From: Neofusicoccum parvum
Lineage: Eukaryota > Ascomycota > Dothideomycetes > Botryosphaeriales > Botryosphaeriaceae
Reading direction: 5' to 3'
Assembly: GCA_020912385.1 (NCBI GenBank)
Contig: CP087218.1
Coordinates: forward strand, 620,001-684,000
Length of the DNA stretch: 64,000 nucleotides
Positions 20,634 to 32,472 of this stretch are shown here, one piece after another. Below the pieces are notes generated by a model. It made no database searches. It worked only from the letters and a program-made list of their open reading frames with translations, and had not been told where the DNA came from. Position numbers and translations under genes: made by a program. How positions within the stretch are numbered: position 1 is the first letter of the stretch; every line of letters starts with the position of its first letter.

Positions 20634-21721
20634 TCATGCCGTGTCCATCTTGTCGCTGTCATCCTTGTCCTTCTTGTCGCTCTGGCTCTTGCTACCACTG
20701 CCGCTGCCAGATCCGCTGGGCTCCCCGCTCTTGTCAAGCAGAGGCTTGTTCTCATCTCCGCCTTCCTCTGCGATACCCTCAAGTTCCGACTTGCCCTCCT
20801 TAGCCTCCTGGGCCTTCCTCTCACGCTCCTGCCTGGCCTTCTCCTCTTCGTAGGACATCCTCAGCGCAAGCGCAAGCTCCGGATCCATACTAGGGTCGAC
20901 GCCGAATTCCCATTCCTGGCCGCCGCCCTCACCACCCTGGGCACCGGCACCACCAGCACCGCCGCCAGGTGCGGCCTCTCCTCCTATTATGGGCGTCGTG
21001 ACGATGGCGTCGCTGAGCAGGTTGGAGCTCGGGGGAATGATGGCGAGGTGCGATCCGTCGCCACCCTTGACGTTCTCGTTGAAAGCCTCGAGCTTCTTGA
21101 CGTTCTCCGGAGCAAGATCACCGAAGGCAATGATGTCGACGTTGATGTTGTTCTTCTTCATGCGCTTGGCGAGCTTGACGAGCGACTTCTCATCCTCAGG
21201 GAGAGCGCTGCAGGTGAAGACGATGATGCGTTGCCGTTGGGACTTGTTCTGGCGGTGCTTGAGTGCTAGCTGAATTCCGAACATGATCAGTACACTATAA
21301 TGCGGGCTCAGGTTGTATGCGGACAACGTACGGCAGCAATGTTGATGCCGGTGGAGAAGTGCGGCGATCCTCTTATCTTGGTGCGGTGCAGGCCATCCAG
21401 AATCTTGCCCATGTCGGTCGTCAAGGTGGTGAGGACCTCGGGGCCACTGCTGCCCATGCTCATGAGACCAACCGACGACTCCGGATTCGACTGGATCTTG
21501 GCCGAGAAGATGAGGTTGACGGCGTCCTCTTGCGCTTCGAACCGTGACGGACTGCGGGAGGATGAGTACGAGCATCTGCGAGATGTTCAGTGCAGCCTTA
21601 CACATAGTCGCCGTTCCTGCTGCTCTCGCTGTTGTCCACCCTGTTCAAGAGTCAGTAGGCCGAAGCTTCGAGCTGGGCAAGATAGCTCCGCGTACACTAT
21701 CATAGTCGCCTCCAACACCAT
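20634..21721 (-). CDS. RPN10: 26S proteasome regulatory subunit Rpn10
   Basis: Ubiquitin receptor of the 19S proteasome lid/base junction. Exons 21721-21696, 21640-21602, 21551-21332 and 21269-20634 (introns 50-62 nt), giving 306 aa. The N-terminal VWA domain (about 1-190) begins MVLEATMIVVDNSESSRNGD and includes LVKLAKRMKKNNINVDIIAFG. One ubiquitin-interacting motif follows, DPELALALRMSYEEE. The C-terminal tail is rich in Lys, Asp, Ser and Gly. A Gly-rich linker joins the two parts. Domain order and length fit fungal Rpn10. The first two exons are only 26 and 39 nt. The gene is divergent from the Borealin homologue. Confidence 0.93.
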
Positions 21722-22072
21722 CTTGGCTGATGTGCGCGAAAGTGTCTAGAGAAGAAGCAAAGGGTGGGGAGTGGCGGACGGATGGGGGCCGGATGCAGCG
21801 CAGAAGGGCGGGGTGGGTTGGTCGTCGGTGGGTTGAGCGAGCTCGGTGGGCGGTGATGTCGATGGGACGGAGCTGTCGCCCGGCGTAAGCTCATCGGCGG
21901 TGGCAGTACGATGTTCCCGGCGCGCGCCAAGCGTTTTGCGGCTCCCGCTCCGCGCGCGCGCCCTTGTCGTGCATTGTTTACAGACGCGACCACCACACCG
22001 CAGAGATTCAGGCCCACGCATATACGAGCAGAACACCGCCCATTCCGCCATTCGTCGACGCGACTCTCCATC
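21722..22072. promoter_or_regulatory. Shared divergent promoter, RPN10 / Borealin
   Basis: 351 bp between the start codons of two divergent genes. Very GC-rich next to RPN10. No TATA box is visible. Confidence 0.55.
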
Positions 22073-23247
22073 ATGCCACCGCAACGCGCCAAGAAGCAGC
22101 CTGTCTCGCAATCCACCACTTCATTGGACTCTGATGTCGTCGCAAGCTTTCCGGCGCCGCCCGCAAACACGACGTCGCCAGCCGCCACTCCCTCTGCCAT
22201 GACTCCCGAACGACTCTCTCCATCTAAGCGGAAGCTGGCCATCACCGAAACACAAAAGCAAGCCCTCATGGACAACCTGCAGCTTGAGAGTACGGCTCCC
22301 TGATGAGCAGAGACAGGAGCATGACTGACAGCTTCTATAGTCACGGATCGCGCGCGGAAGCTGCGTTCGCAGTATGGCCTTCTTGCACAGGGTCTCCGGT
22401 CGCGCCTTGAGATGCGCGTCAATCGCATTCCTACCGCGTTGAGGAAGACCAACATCATGGACCTGGTCGAGAAGTACTCGGACCAGCCGCGCGCCGAGCC
22501 GCCCACGTCAACAATTGCAAGGCCGACGCCATCTGTCCACTTGAAGCCTTCCGGGTCGACACAAGCAAGCCCAGTGCAGAAGCGTGGGGCTAAGCGTACC
22601 AGGTAAGCATCCTACCAAATGCATGACAAGACACGATGCTGACGAGGCATGATTCTAGCGACGAAATGGCCGCCCCCGATAAAGAGAACGCCCATGAAGA
22701 GCAAGAGCAGGATCTTGCAATGCCGAAGAAGCGCGCCAAGACCGCAGCAAACCAGAAGAAGGGCCCTCCCGCCGCCAATTCTCGTGCTCGCGCCGTTTCT
22801 CGCCAGGACCAAACCCTCCAAGTGCTCTCCCCCAAATCCAACAATTCTCGCACCTACCCTCGCTCCCCACTGAAGTCTGCAGAGGATGAGAAGTCAAAGT
22901 CACCACTGAAGAGCAGTGTTCTCAGCACCGGTGAAGGACCAGGTACCAAAGGCAAGGGTGCTGCAAACAGAGGAGGCAAGCGCGCTGCAGCAACTACGAC
23001 TGCTGCTAAGGAAAAGAAAGCCACCAGAGCCAGTATCGCCAGCAGCAATGGATCCGCGGCAACCGATGCCAGTGCAGGCACTACGATTGTGAAGAGGAAG
23101 GCTACGACTACAGCTGCCAAGAAGACTACGGCACGTACAGCAACCACGAAGTCTGCGGCTGCTAAAGCTACGGCTGCTGCCAAGAAGGGAAAGGAGAACG
23201 CGCCAGCCGCGACGACTGGCCGTACTACGAGAGCGAGGGCCAGGTAG
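22073..23247 (+). CDS. Borealin/Nbl1-type chromosomal passenger complex subunit
   Basis: Predicted scaffold subunit that joins Survivin/Bir1 and INCENP in the Aurora B complex at centromeres and the spindle midzone. Exons 22073-22289, 22341-22602 and 22659-23247 (introns 51 and 56 nt), giving 355 aa. The Nbl1/Borealin N-terminal helix spans about residues 58-110 (ITETQKQALMDNLQLE, then LRSQYGLLAQGLRSRLEMRV), ending with the conserved NRIPTALRK. The remainder is disordered and basic, with several SP/TP sites, a histone-H1-like Ala/Lys/Thr tail and KGKEN. Yeast Nbl1 is only the helical part, so the long basic tail is the animal-like arrangement also seen in filamentous fungi. It probably binds DNA or nucleosomes (inference). 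Confidence 0.85.
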
Positions 23248-24478
23248 TGAAGAGACGTAGCAGTCTTTTTTATCCTCATAGCATAGGTGTTTTGGAGTCT
23301 TTGGGCCGGACGGTATTGGATTTATTTGTAGCATTGAGACCCTCGGTTTAGGTCGGTTCTGGATAGGTCATTAGGGACAAAGGATTGCGGTACTCAACTA
23401 GTCTTTTTTCGATTAAGTACTTCGGCCGTTACGTACGGGAAGCACATGGGATGGGTTGTTCGTAAAGGATGCTTCGGTACGGAAATGTTAAAATCAAGTT
23501 CTCTGTTTCCGTCCTATTTCCGTCTTCCCTCGGCCCAAGAATAGGCGGCCCCAACCAACACCCCCCACGTCCGTCCCGACTCCGGAGACCGGTTTCATTA
23601 CGATCGAAGATATCCGCGGTGTCGGGAGAGGAAGTACGGCTATTCCGCAACATTCGGTTAAGTGGTGACATCATCGACTCAGGTGTTATTTTCCTAGCCC
23701 GGGCCTCAGGACGGCTGGCTCTGGATGTCCATGGATGACCAATACAAGCTAAGACGTTCATGATTCTCAGACACTTGCAAAGCCGGAGAGGGGTGGCAAC
23801 GATAGCCGGTAGGCTAATACGAGCGTTTTTAGTCGTAGTCCCTGCATGGTGATTCTAACCAAATCAGTGCGTCATTGAAGACACTCCTTTTACACACGTG
23901 TGTCAAGTCTCGTGATTCAGTTATTGATCTGGACTTTGACTACGGGAAGGATGCTCAGCCTAGTCGGGAGCTTATCATATGCTCAAATGCCATCGTACTT
24001 ATTGCAGTCTTAGCTCAATACCAATTCATGTCCATAGGTCTGAAAACGACATTCCGTGCCTCAAGTAGTAGAACGCAACCATGATTGATTGGAATTATGA
24101 TTACATCCACCTTGGTGGACATTTGAATTGCTTTGCCAACCAAACGTCGTTCCTTCTCAATGGCTTTTTGCCCTCAATCATAACTGACGACGTCAACCCC
24201 GCTCGCATTAGGCACCTGGCTCACAATTGGACGCCATCTTCGCACTGCAATGGAAGCTTGGCTTGGTGGCAACAGAATACCATTCATAGAACGCAGCCTG
24301 ATTCCTCTTTGAGTGTGCTGTATCTCTTAGCACTGGCTGACAAGCTTCGTTAAGCTTCTGGTGATCCCTCAGGAACAGTGGCTTGCAGACGATTCATGCG
24401 ATCTATGTGAATTGTTACTTAGAGGCGTCACAACGCGATTCAGAAGTGAGGCATAGATGCGAGAGAGGTGGTTTCTCC
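23248..24478. other. Intergenic region, no supported gene
   Basis: About 1.2 kb, AT-richer than the flanks. Short ATG frames, such as 90 codons from 24081, have no motif and no splice context. Confidence 0.5.
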
Positions 24479-25413
24479 ATGAGACCCGGCCAGTGTCTTT
24501 ATGAACATGCAGTGCGCAAGATTGATTGTACCCGGGGTGGATCGCGCTGGCGGTGGAGGGCGAACAGTGGGCTCGAGAGGGCGAATGGGGAGGTGATTGG
24601 GCCGAGGGAGTTGTTTGCGATGGTGGTGGCGTATAAGCTAGGGAAGGATGGGAGATGATTGGGAGGAAGGTGGTGGATGTGAGTGCGATGGCGGTGGCGA
24701 AGTATGGGGGGTTGGGTGGGGAGGGGGAGGGGGCAGGTTGGCGGAGGTGAGGGAGAAGATTAAGAGGTTTCGGGTGGCGGGCGGGAAGACGAGGGAGGCA
24801 GAGTTGCCGATGGAGTGCGCGCAACTGGTATTTCCGGAGGTGGATGCGAGGGCTGAGGCCGAGGTTGTGAAGGCGAGGAAGGAGGGCGGAGAGCAGTTAA
24901 ATGCGTTGGCTATTATTAATACGGTTAAGGGGAAGTCGAAGAGCGCAGGGAAGTTCGTGAACGAGTACATGGATCGGAGGGCTGCTATGGAGTTTGTGAG
25001 TGTTGCCTCGCCTGATGAACTTTCCGCGAATGGCTTGAAAGAGGTTCTGAGCGAAAGAGCTGACGTTTCGACAGGCATACAAGAATCCAAATTCTACACT
25101 CGCCGCACTCGCTCCTCCGCCTCAACCTTTCAAGTCCCGCTACTCTGACCCGAACGCCCACGTCAACAAGCATCTCTTACCGCTCGTTACCGGCGGTCGC
25201 GTCAAAGCAAAGCCGCTGGGTGCGCGGAAGCGGTAGGAGAGGGCGCAGATGAAGCAGCGTGAGCAGCTGGCGCACGGCGAGCTGGTCAAGCCTGCGAAGC
25301 GATTCTTGCAGGAGGATGTGCTGTATCTGATGATTGTGAACATGCCAAGTGAGGAGGAGTTGGCGGAGGCGAGGAGAAAGATTGCGGAGAGCAAGAAGGG
25401 TAAGAGCAAGTAA
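24479..25413 (+). pseudogene. Decayed gene with frameshifts and an internal stop
   Basis: Protein-like sequence continues across three frames. Frame A ends with ELFAMVVAYKLGKDG at about 24650. Frame B carries on from 24655 (IGRKVVDVSAMAVAKYGGLG). Frame C runs from about 24740 (REKIKRFRV) to AAMEF at 24995. A normal 79-nt intron (24996-25074, GTGAGT...GACAG) then keeps frame into YKNPNSTLAALAPP. An in-frame TAG at 25234 interrupts GARKR*ERAQM, after which the frame stays open and protein-like (EDVLYLMIVNMPSEEELAEA) to TAA at 25411. Two shifts plus one nonsense codon argue for a pseudogene rather than an unusual gene model. The parent family is not identified. Sequencing error is the alternative. 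Confidence 0.65.
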
Positions 25414-26732
25414 ACGACGGGAAGATGAGTTCACGAGAGCATGGTTTTGTGGTGTTCTCGCTGCCTGCTTCAGCGGCTTTTCAACGGGTAAAGATTGTTC
25501 TCTGAGAGTTTGGAATACAGCTATTGAATTATTTTCACTCCGGTAGAGAGCTGAAATAAACACAATCGGATGGATGCTGGGCATTGTCAGGACTAACAGC
25601 ATTAGCTGAGCAGTGTACGCTACAGTGCGAGACAAAGCAGGGGAAGACGTCTTTAAGCAGCGGGAATGAGAAATTCAGCCAGACATGAAAGTGGTTGGCG
25701 GCAGGACTTTACGCGTAGCTGGCAACTAAAATTGGGAGACACCAAGATAGGCCGGTTCTGCTGGTGGCATTGATGAAGACCCAATAAAAACCAGCTTATT
25801 GACGTTTGACGATCAGACTCCACAAGTTCAACGGTCTCAGCTGGAAGAGTCGGCGGAGTGAGGCCGGACAAAAGACCTCAGATCCACAGCCCTACGTCAC
25901 CGGCGGGCAGGGATGAGTCGTACGACTCGGCGGATGGCGCAAGGCAGGCCTGGAGCAGGTACCAGGATGCAACGTGCATATAACTGAGTTCGGTGTCTGG
26001 TCAGGCTCGGAATTCTCTCACGACCTTCGCTGTCGGTGTCTGACCAGCTCGGGATCCATTTTCCCGAGGCAGCGTCGGGCGGGAAGGAAAGCGGAGCGAG
26101 TTGCCAGAAGCAGCGAGCCTGGCCAGTCAGCGTCGCGCGAAAGCGCTGCGAAAGCGCGGTTGCGTGGAGAAGGGGAAAGTCTGGGGAAGGCGGGTGCCGC
26201 TGGCGCGAGGTTGAGCTGGAGATGTCGAAAATGGACAGGCCGCAGCCGGGCGGTCGCAAGCGGCGAATCAGCCGCTTTCACATGTCAGCCGCGCGACGTC
26301 AGCTGGCAGACCGCAGCGCAGCGCGCGTGGGATCACGAGGCGACCCTGACAGGCTGGGGCAGGGGCGGCGCCTTCACATGCGCGAGGCGCGCCAGCAGAG
26401 GAGAGCCGTGGGCGGGCGCGGCGGCGGTGTCGCGCGGAGCGTCGCGGCGCGGACGGGGCCCGCTGGGGGTTAACAATCCCGCGGCGGCGATTCGCTCTCG
26501 CGCGAAATCTGGGGTTTGTTGCCGACCGAGCTCCACTAGCGCACGGGCGAGTCGCCGAGGTAAGATGTGGGGAGGCGCGCCGCCAGGCCTTCGACTTACC
26601 GTCTGCCCACGCATCCACCCTCCTACTTAACTTCTCCTGTCGCCCACATTCCCGCGCCCGAGACCGTCTCTGCTCCCATCCGCCCCTTCTCTCCTCATCT
26701 GCACCCGTTCCGCTCTCTTCGCGCAGTCCACC
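25414..26732. other. Intergenic region with GC-rich island
   Basis: 1.3 kb upstream of the fumarate reductase gene. 26000-26600 is strongly GC-rich and open on both strands without any motif. 26600-26730 is C/T-rich and is probably the promoter and leader. Confidence 0.55.
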
Positions 26733-28801
26733 ATGGCCCCGAGAGTTATTGTCGTCGGCGCCGGCTGTAAGCTCTCTCCCGCCGCGCCCGCGCTTCGTCC
26801 CGCTGACTTGCCTCGCAGTGTCCGGTCTCAGTGCCGCCCACACCATCTACCTCTCAGGAGGCAATGTTCTGCTCCTGGACAAGAACAGTAAGTGCTCCGG
26901 TGGCGTGACGCTCACCCGCCGGTGGATACTTACGGCCGAGCGCAGACTTCATGGGCGGCAACTCCACAAAGGCCACCTCGGGAATCAACGGCGCTCTCAC
27001 CAGGACTCAGGTCGACCACGAGATCCGCGACAGCGTGAAGCAGTTCTACGACGACACCCTCAAGTCCGCCCGTGACAAGGCCCGTCCCGACCTGATCAAG
27101 GTCCTCACATACAAGTCGGCTGCTGCCGTCGAGTGGCTGCAGGATGTCTTCAACCTCGACCTGACCCTGGTCTCGCGGTTAGGGTGAGTAATCGTTTGCG
27201 AGGAGTGATATCCGGAATCTCCGGCTAACACCCACCACAGAGGCCACTCCCAGCCCCGTACCCACCGTGGTCACGATGCCAAGTTCCCCGGTATGGCCAT
27301 CACCTACGCTCTGATGCAGAGGTTTGAGGAGCTGTCCGAGAAGGAGCCCGAGCGCGTCCAGCTCATCAAGAAGGCCAAGGTCACAAAGATCAACAAGGAT
27401 GGCAACACCGCCACTGGCGTGACATACGAGTTCAACGGTGAGGAGGTTACTGTTGAAGGCCCGGTCGTCCTCGCCACCGGTGGTTATGCTGCCGACTTCT
27501 CGGGAGAGCAGTCGCTGCTCAAGCAGCACAGGCCCGACACCTACGGCCTGGCAACCACCAACGGTGCTCACGCCACCGGTGATGGCCACAAGATGCTGAT
27601 GTCCATTGGCGCCAACGGCATTGACATGGACAAGGTTCAGGTCCACCCGACTGGTCTCATCGACCCCAAGGACCCCGGCTCCAAGTGGAAGTTCTTGGCT
27701 GCTGAGGCTCTCCGTGGTGAGGGTGGTCTTCTGCTCAACGGCAAGGGCCAGCGCTTCTCCGACGAGCTTGGCCACCGTGATTACGTCTCTGGCAAGATGT
27801 GGGAGGAGAAGGAGAAGGGTCTGTGGCCCATCCGCCTGGTCCTCAACTCCAAGGCCTCCAATGTCCTCGACTTCCACACTCGTCACTACTCTGGTCGTGG
27901 CTTGATGAAGAAGATGACCGGCAAGGAGCTCGCCAAGGAGATTGGCTGTGGCGACAAGGCCCTCCAGGACACTTTCACGAAGTACAACGCTATTGCCGAG
28001 GGCAAGGAGAAGGATCCGTACGGCAAGAAGTTCTTCCACAACCTGCCCTTCGACATCAACGACACCTTCCACGTTGCTCTGATGGAGCCCGTGCTGCACT
28101 TCACCATGGGTGGTATTGAGATCAACGACCAGGCCCAGGTGTTGGGCAAGGATGGCAAGCCTTTCGATGGTCTCTTCGTCTGCGGTGAGTTGGCTGGTGG
28201 TGTCCACGGTGCCAACCGTCTCGGTGGTTCATCTCTCCTTGGCTGTGTCGTGTACGGTCGTGTCGCCGGTGAGAGCGCCAGCAAGTACCTCTTCCAGAAC
28301 CTGCTCAACAGCGGCGTCTCGAGTGCTGCCCAACGTCTCGGCCAGATCTCTCTGCACATCGACCCCTCGCAGCCCGGCAAGGTCCAGGTTGAGTGGGGAA
28401 GCGGTGTGTCTGGTGGATCCGGTAGCGACGCTATTGCTCAGCAGAAGCAGCAGTCCGCAGGGCCCGTCCTGAGCGGCAACGCCGACAGCGCAGATCCCGG
28501 CAAGGTGTCGAAGCCCAACGACATCAGCAGCTTCAAGGTCCCGGAGCAGGAGTACACCCTTGAGGAGGTGAAGAAGCACAACAAGAAGGACGATCTCTGG
28601 ATCGCCGTCAAGGGTGTCGTCATGAACCTGAGCAACTGGGTCGACGAGCACCCCGGCGGCCCCCAGGCGCTCTACTCGCACATGGGCAAGGACGCGTCCG
28701 AGGAGTTCGAGATGCTGCACGACGACGAAGTCATCCCCAAGTACGCACCCGAGGTCGTGATTGGTAGGGTCAAGGGCCAAAAGATCACCCTCGAGTATTA
28801 A
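26733..28801 (+). CDS. Soluble fumarate reductase (Osm1/Frd1-like) with C-terminal cytochrome b5
   Basis: Predicted FAD enzyme reducing fumarate to succinate, which re-oxidises FADH2 under low oxygen. Exons 26733-26766, 26819-26887, 26946-27183 and 27241-28801 (introns 52-58 nt), giving 633 aa. The N-terminal FAD-binding motif is VVGAGLSGLSAAHTIYLSGG, followed by GGNSTKATSGINGA. The catalytic flavoprotein region includes GGHSQPRTHRG and ends in the FAD-contacting GGVHGANRLGGSSLLGC. A Gly/Ser/Gln linker leads to a cytochrome b5 domain (about 540-633), with the heme ligand motif HPGG at His584 and a second His in MLHDDEV. The b5 fusion is known in filamentous fungi but absent from S. cerevisiae Osm1/Frd1. 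There is no strong N-terminal targeting signal. Codon use is highly biased to C-ending codons, suggesting high expression. Confidence 0.92.
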
Positions 28802-30021
28802 AAAGTACTGCAATGTTTCCAACCAACCCGCACGATTTGAGACGACCGGGTCGGGGTGATGACGACGGGGATAGGGAAAGGATTCTGGGCGTTTTAGTTT
28901 TCCTCTGTTGTTTCTTGGCGGGCCATGATGGATTGGACATGTACGGAAAGGGAAATGTATTATTTGATACAGAGACTTTTTGGAGAGAATACAAAGATTC
29001 TTCCTTCATCATGAAAGAGCACTTACTATGACTGTTCATCTTTATGACTTGGGGTGTTGGTTTGAAGAGTGTTGTGGAAGGTAGAAGGCAAGGCGAGCAG
29101 GAGGTGCCGATGTCGGGGGTCCGGCGCTAGTTTGTTTCGGGAAGAGATTGGTCGACAACTTCAACCCAGACTTGGTTCGAACATGGTCTAGAAAGATTGC
29201 AGTGCTACATGGGTGATTTTGTTTTCATTTTTCGGTCAACCCTCTCGATTGGATTGAAACACGGCACGAGCGTACACACAGCCGGGCAAACGGTTGAAGA
29301 AGTCAAATCCGCACGGGTCTACAACTACCTACACATGCAACCATGCTCAGGCGTACGACATACCTCATCCTGAGCCTTGTGACAAGTGACTCCAGCCATG
29401 ATTTATCAGCTCTGTACTTTACAAAGACACTCCTCTCAACCTCGCCTCCTACACATCTCCAGCGCCTCCGGCCATTCTGCAAGGCGAGAGACAATCCTAG
29501 AACTTCCTTCCTATTTTCCCGCCCGGGTCTCCCGATCTCCTGTTGCACCCAGGCAATCCCTCTCGCTCAGCAAGATTGGAACAGGTGCGATCCAGCATGC
29601 ACGTCTACATCGCAGCGTACTGTGGAGGGATCTCCGCTGCCGAGCTTCGATGCTCAAGCGCATCAGCGCCCCGAATTGACGACGCCACGGACAGATTCCC
29701 CAGATTCACCATTCGCTCAGGTGCGGAAAAGGCACGAAGTACGATGAGACTGATGCCACGAACAGGAGGCCAAAGTAGATCGGAATCCATCTGGGTCCCA
29801 TGGATGAAGCGTTTCCGATGTGCAGAGACAAAGAGGAGAGAAGACCACCTCCCTCCTTTTTATACGCACACACTCCGGCCGCGAGCACCTCACACACATC
29901 AATCAGCAGGTCCGCAGGACAGGCATTCACATGAAAAGACACATCGTCATCCATTTTCTTTTCCAAATACGTAAACATCACATGGTCCACCCCGCTATCT
30001 GATCACCAAGCGAAGGGACCC
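28802..30021. other. Intergenic region between convergent genes
   Basis: 1.2 kb between the 3' ends of the fumarate reductase and DPP5 genes. No frame shows a family motif. Confidence 0.55.
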
Positions 30022-32472
30022 TCAAACCTTCAGTCCCAAATCGCTCTCCCGGTTCTGGAACGCGTCGCCCTTCAGCGCCGCGGCGTTCGCGCTCTGCTCG
30101 CTCAGCGTCGGCAGGCCGACCCGGCTGTTGATCCAGTCGAACACGGCCGTGTGCCACAGCAGGCTGTTCTCCTGCTTGAGCACCCAGTGGTTCTCGTCGG
30201 GGAACGTCAGGAACGCGCTTTCCACGCCGCGGTTCTGCAGGACGTTGAAGGCCGCCAGGCCCTCGGCGATGGTGAGGCGGTAGTCGAGCTCGTTGTGGAT
30301 GATCAGGTGCGGCGTGGCCCACTTGTCCGTGTGCGCCGACGGGTCCCACTCGAGCCACGACTCGCGGTTGTCCCAGTACTTGCCCTCGAGATCGTGCTCC
30401 GGGAACCAGATCTCCTCGGATGCGAGCTGCGCCGTCATGCTGAAGACACCGTCGTGGGTGACGAGCGCCTTGAACTTGCGGCCCAAGTCGTGGCCCTGGA
30501 TCCAGTTGGTCATGTAGCCGCCGTACGATGCGCCAAGCTCGACCGCCCGGTCAATGTCGACGTACTTGAGGTTCTTCGAGATGTAGTCGAAGCCGTTGAC
30601 AATGTCCTCGTACGGGAGGCCACCCCACTGGCCCTGGATAGCGTCAGTCAGCGCCTTGCCGTAGCCGGTGCTGCCCGTCGGGTTGGGGGCAACAACGACG
30701 TAGCCCTGCTCGGCGAAGACAGCAGGGTTCCAGCGAGTGCTCCAAGTATCCTCCCACGCGCCCTGGGGACCGCCGTGGATGAGGTAGGCAAGCGGCCAAG
30801 TGGTGTTGGCAGAGAAGTTGGAGGGAACGATGACCCAGGCGTGGATCTTGGTGCCGTTGGCGGCGCCGGGGAACCAGATTTCGGAAACCTGGCTGCGGGA
30901 CAGACCGAACAGCGCGCCGTTCTTCGAGTTGGACGAAACCTGGACGGGCTCCTCGCCGGGCGTCAGGAGGAAGTAGACCGAGTTGTCAATGAGGTTGTTG
31001 CCAGAGATGAAGACATCGCCAGTCTCAAGCGGGCGAGCGTCAGAAACACCGCCGTCGTTGAAGATCAGGGTAGGCTCATCGCTGCTGCTGGAGTTCGAGG
31101 AGGGAGTCGGGTAGGAGTACAAGCTGACGCGACCAATGTTCTCGGCGGTCAGATAGAGCGTCTTGCCATCAGCAGCCCAAGCCACGGCAGACGGGCTGCG
31201 GTCCCAGCTGCCCTTGTTGTCAGGGGTGCTAAGGGCGTTGATGGTCGAGGCAGGAAGGGAAACATCAGGAACGACAAACAGCTGCAGCTTGTCGGACTCG
31301 TACTGGATCTCCCTCATGCGGAGGAAAGCCAGAGACTTGCCGTCAGGGGAGAAGACGGGGGAAGTGCTCTGGCCCTCAAAGCCGGTGGTCTCGATCTGAA
31401 CAGGGGCAGGAGGAGCCGACTCGGTGAAGTCCGAGAGAGGGACGACGTAGACGTTGATCTTGGTGTAGATGGCAGGGTTGAGCTCGGGATCCTTGGCGAC
31501 GAAGGCAATGCCGCTGCTGCTGACGTCGAAGTTGTCGGTGCCGCCGAAAGGAGGGACGGGGCTCTCGAGCTTTGTGCCCTTGAGAGCGTTGGTAACGGTA
31601 GACAAGCTGTACTGCTCGCCATCCTTGGTCAAAGCACCGTAGAAGATGGCATTGCGGTTGGGCGTAATGTACGAGTCCCAGTGGCGCACAAAAATGGCCT
31701 CGTAGTACCTGCCCGTGGACGCGGCCGTAGAGGCTTTCTCGGAGTTGTAGATGGTGCCATCAGGCTTGGCCAGCGCGGTGATGGCAAAAGCGAATTTGCC
31801 GTCACCAAGCGAAGCGACCTTGACACCGCTGGCAGAGCCGTCAATGTTGCCGGCAGTGTAGTTGCTGTTTCATCGTCAGCATTAACCCAAGACTTGGCTA
31901 AATATGACGCATATTGTTCATGGAAGGAGGTTGAAACAAGGCCAAGCGCGTTTTCCAAATCTTTCAAAGACAGAAATCTTGTTTATGCTTTCAGATGAAT
32001 GAGAAAGGATAATTGGCCATTCCCGGATTCACGCTCGCTTTGATTGGATGCGGCGTATGAAAAGGTTTGATGCATCACAAATGCTGGAAATCACAACTGA
32101 CCTGCTCACGAAATCGTCGTACGGACCCACCAGCACATCCGTGGTGCCATTGGCGCCAGGCACGAGGAGGATGATGTCGTCGCCGTCGAGCCAGGTGGGC
32201 TCGGACGCATCGCCGTTGTCGGTGACGAGGGTGCTCTCGCCGGACGCGACGTCGAGCACGCGCACCTCGGCGGTCGAGGACTGATCGGCAAAGGAGTAGG
32301 TCGAGACGGTGTAGAGCACCTTGGAGCCGTCGGGGTTGGGCACGCCCGCCGAGCGGCGGGGGGCGCTCAGCAGCACCTCGGGGGTGAACTTGGCGGCCTT
32401 GATGGTCATGGCCAGCAGGGCAAGCAGCAGAACGAGGTGCGAGAGCGACGAGAAGGGGCCTGCGCGCGCCAT
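30022..32472 (-). CDS. DPP5: Secreted dipeptidyl-peptidase 5 (S9 family)
   Basis: Extracellular serine peptidase that releases dipeptides and is used in nitrogen scavenging. Exons 32472-32102 and 31864-30022, giving 737 aa. The 237-nt intron is long for this window. Its donor is taken as GTCAGT at 32101, because the nearer GTGAGC would break frame. The N-terminus is a signal peptide (LVLLLALLAMTIKA). A beta-propeller occupies the first two thirds. The alpha/beta hydrolase domain holds Ser570 in GASYGGYM, Asp651 in NELDYR and His683 in DENHW. Several N-x-S/T sites are present. Length fits A. fumigatus DPPV-type enzymes. Confidence 0.92.

Noticed and set aside
24081..24353. 90-codon ATG frame between Borealin and the pseudogene
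   Set aside because: No recognisable domain, signal or intron context; could be chance in AT-richer DNA.
27179..28207. 342-codon minus-strand frame opposite fumarate reductase
   Set aside because: Shadow of a highly codon-biased gene; no motif.
29150..29200. tRNA-like ttcgaac in the gap after fumarate reductase
   Set aside because: The bases around it do not pair as a T-arm and no acceptor or anticodon stems could be drawn.
30151..31998. 615-codon open frame on the plus strand opposite DPP5
   Set aside because: It lies wholly antisense to a gene with intact catalytic motifs. Its Val/Leu/Asp/Arg/Gly-rich translation is what strong C-ending codon bias on the other strand produces.
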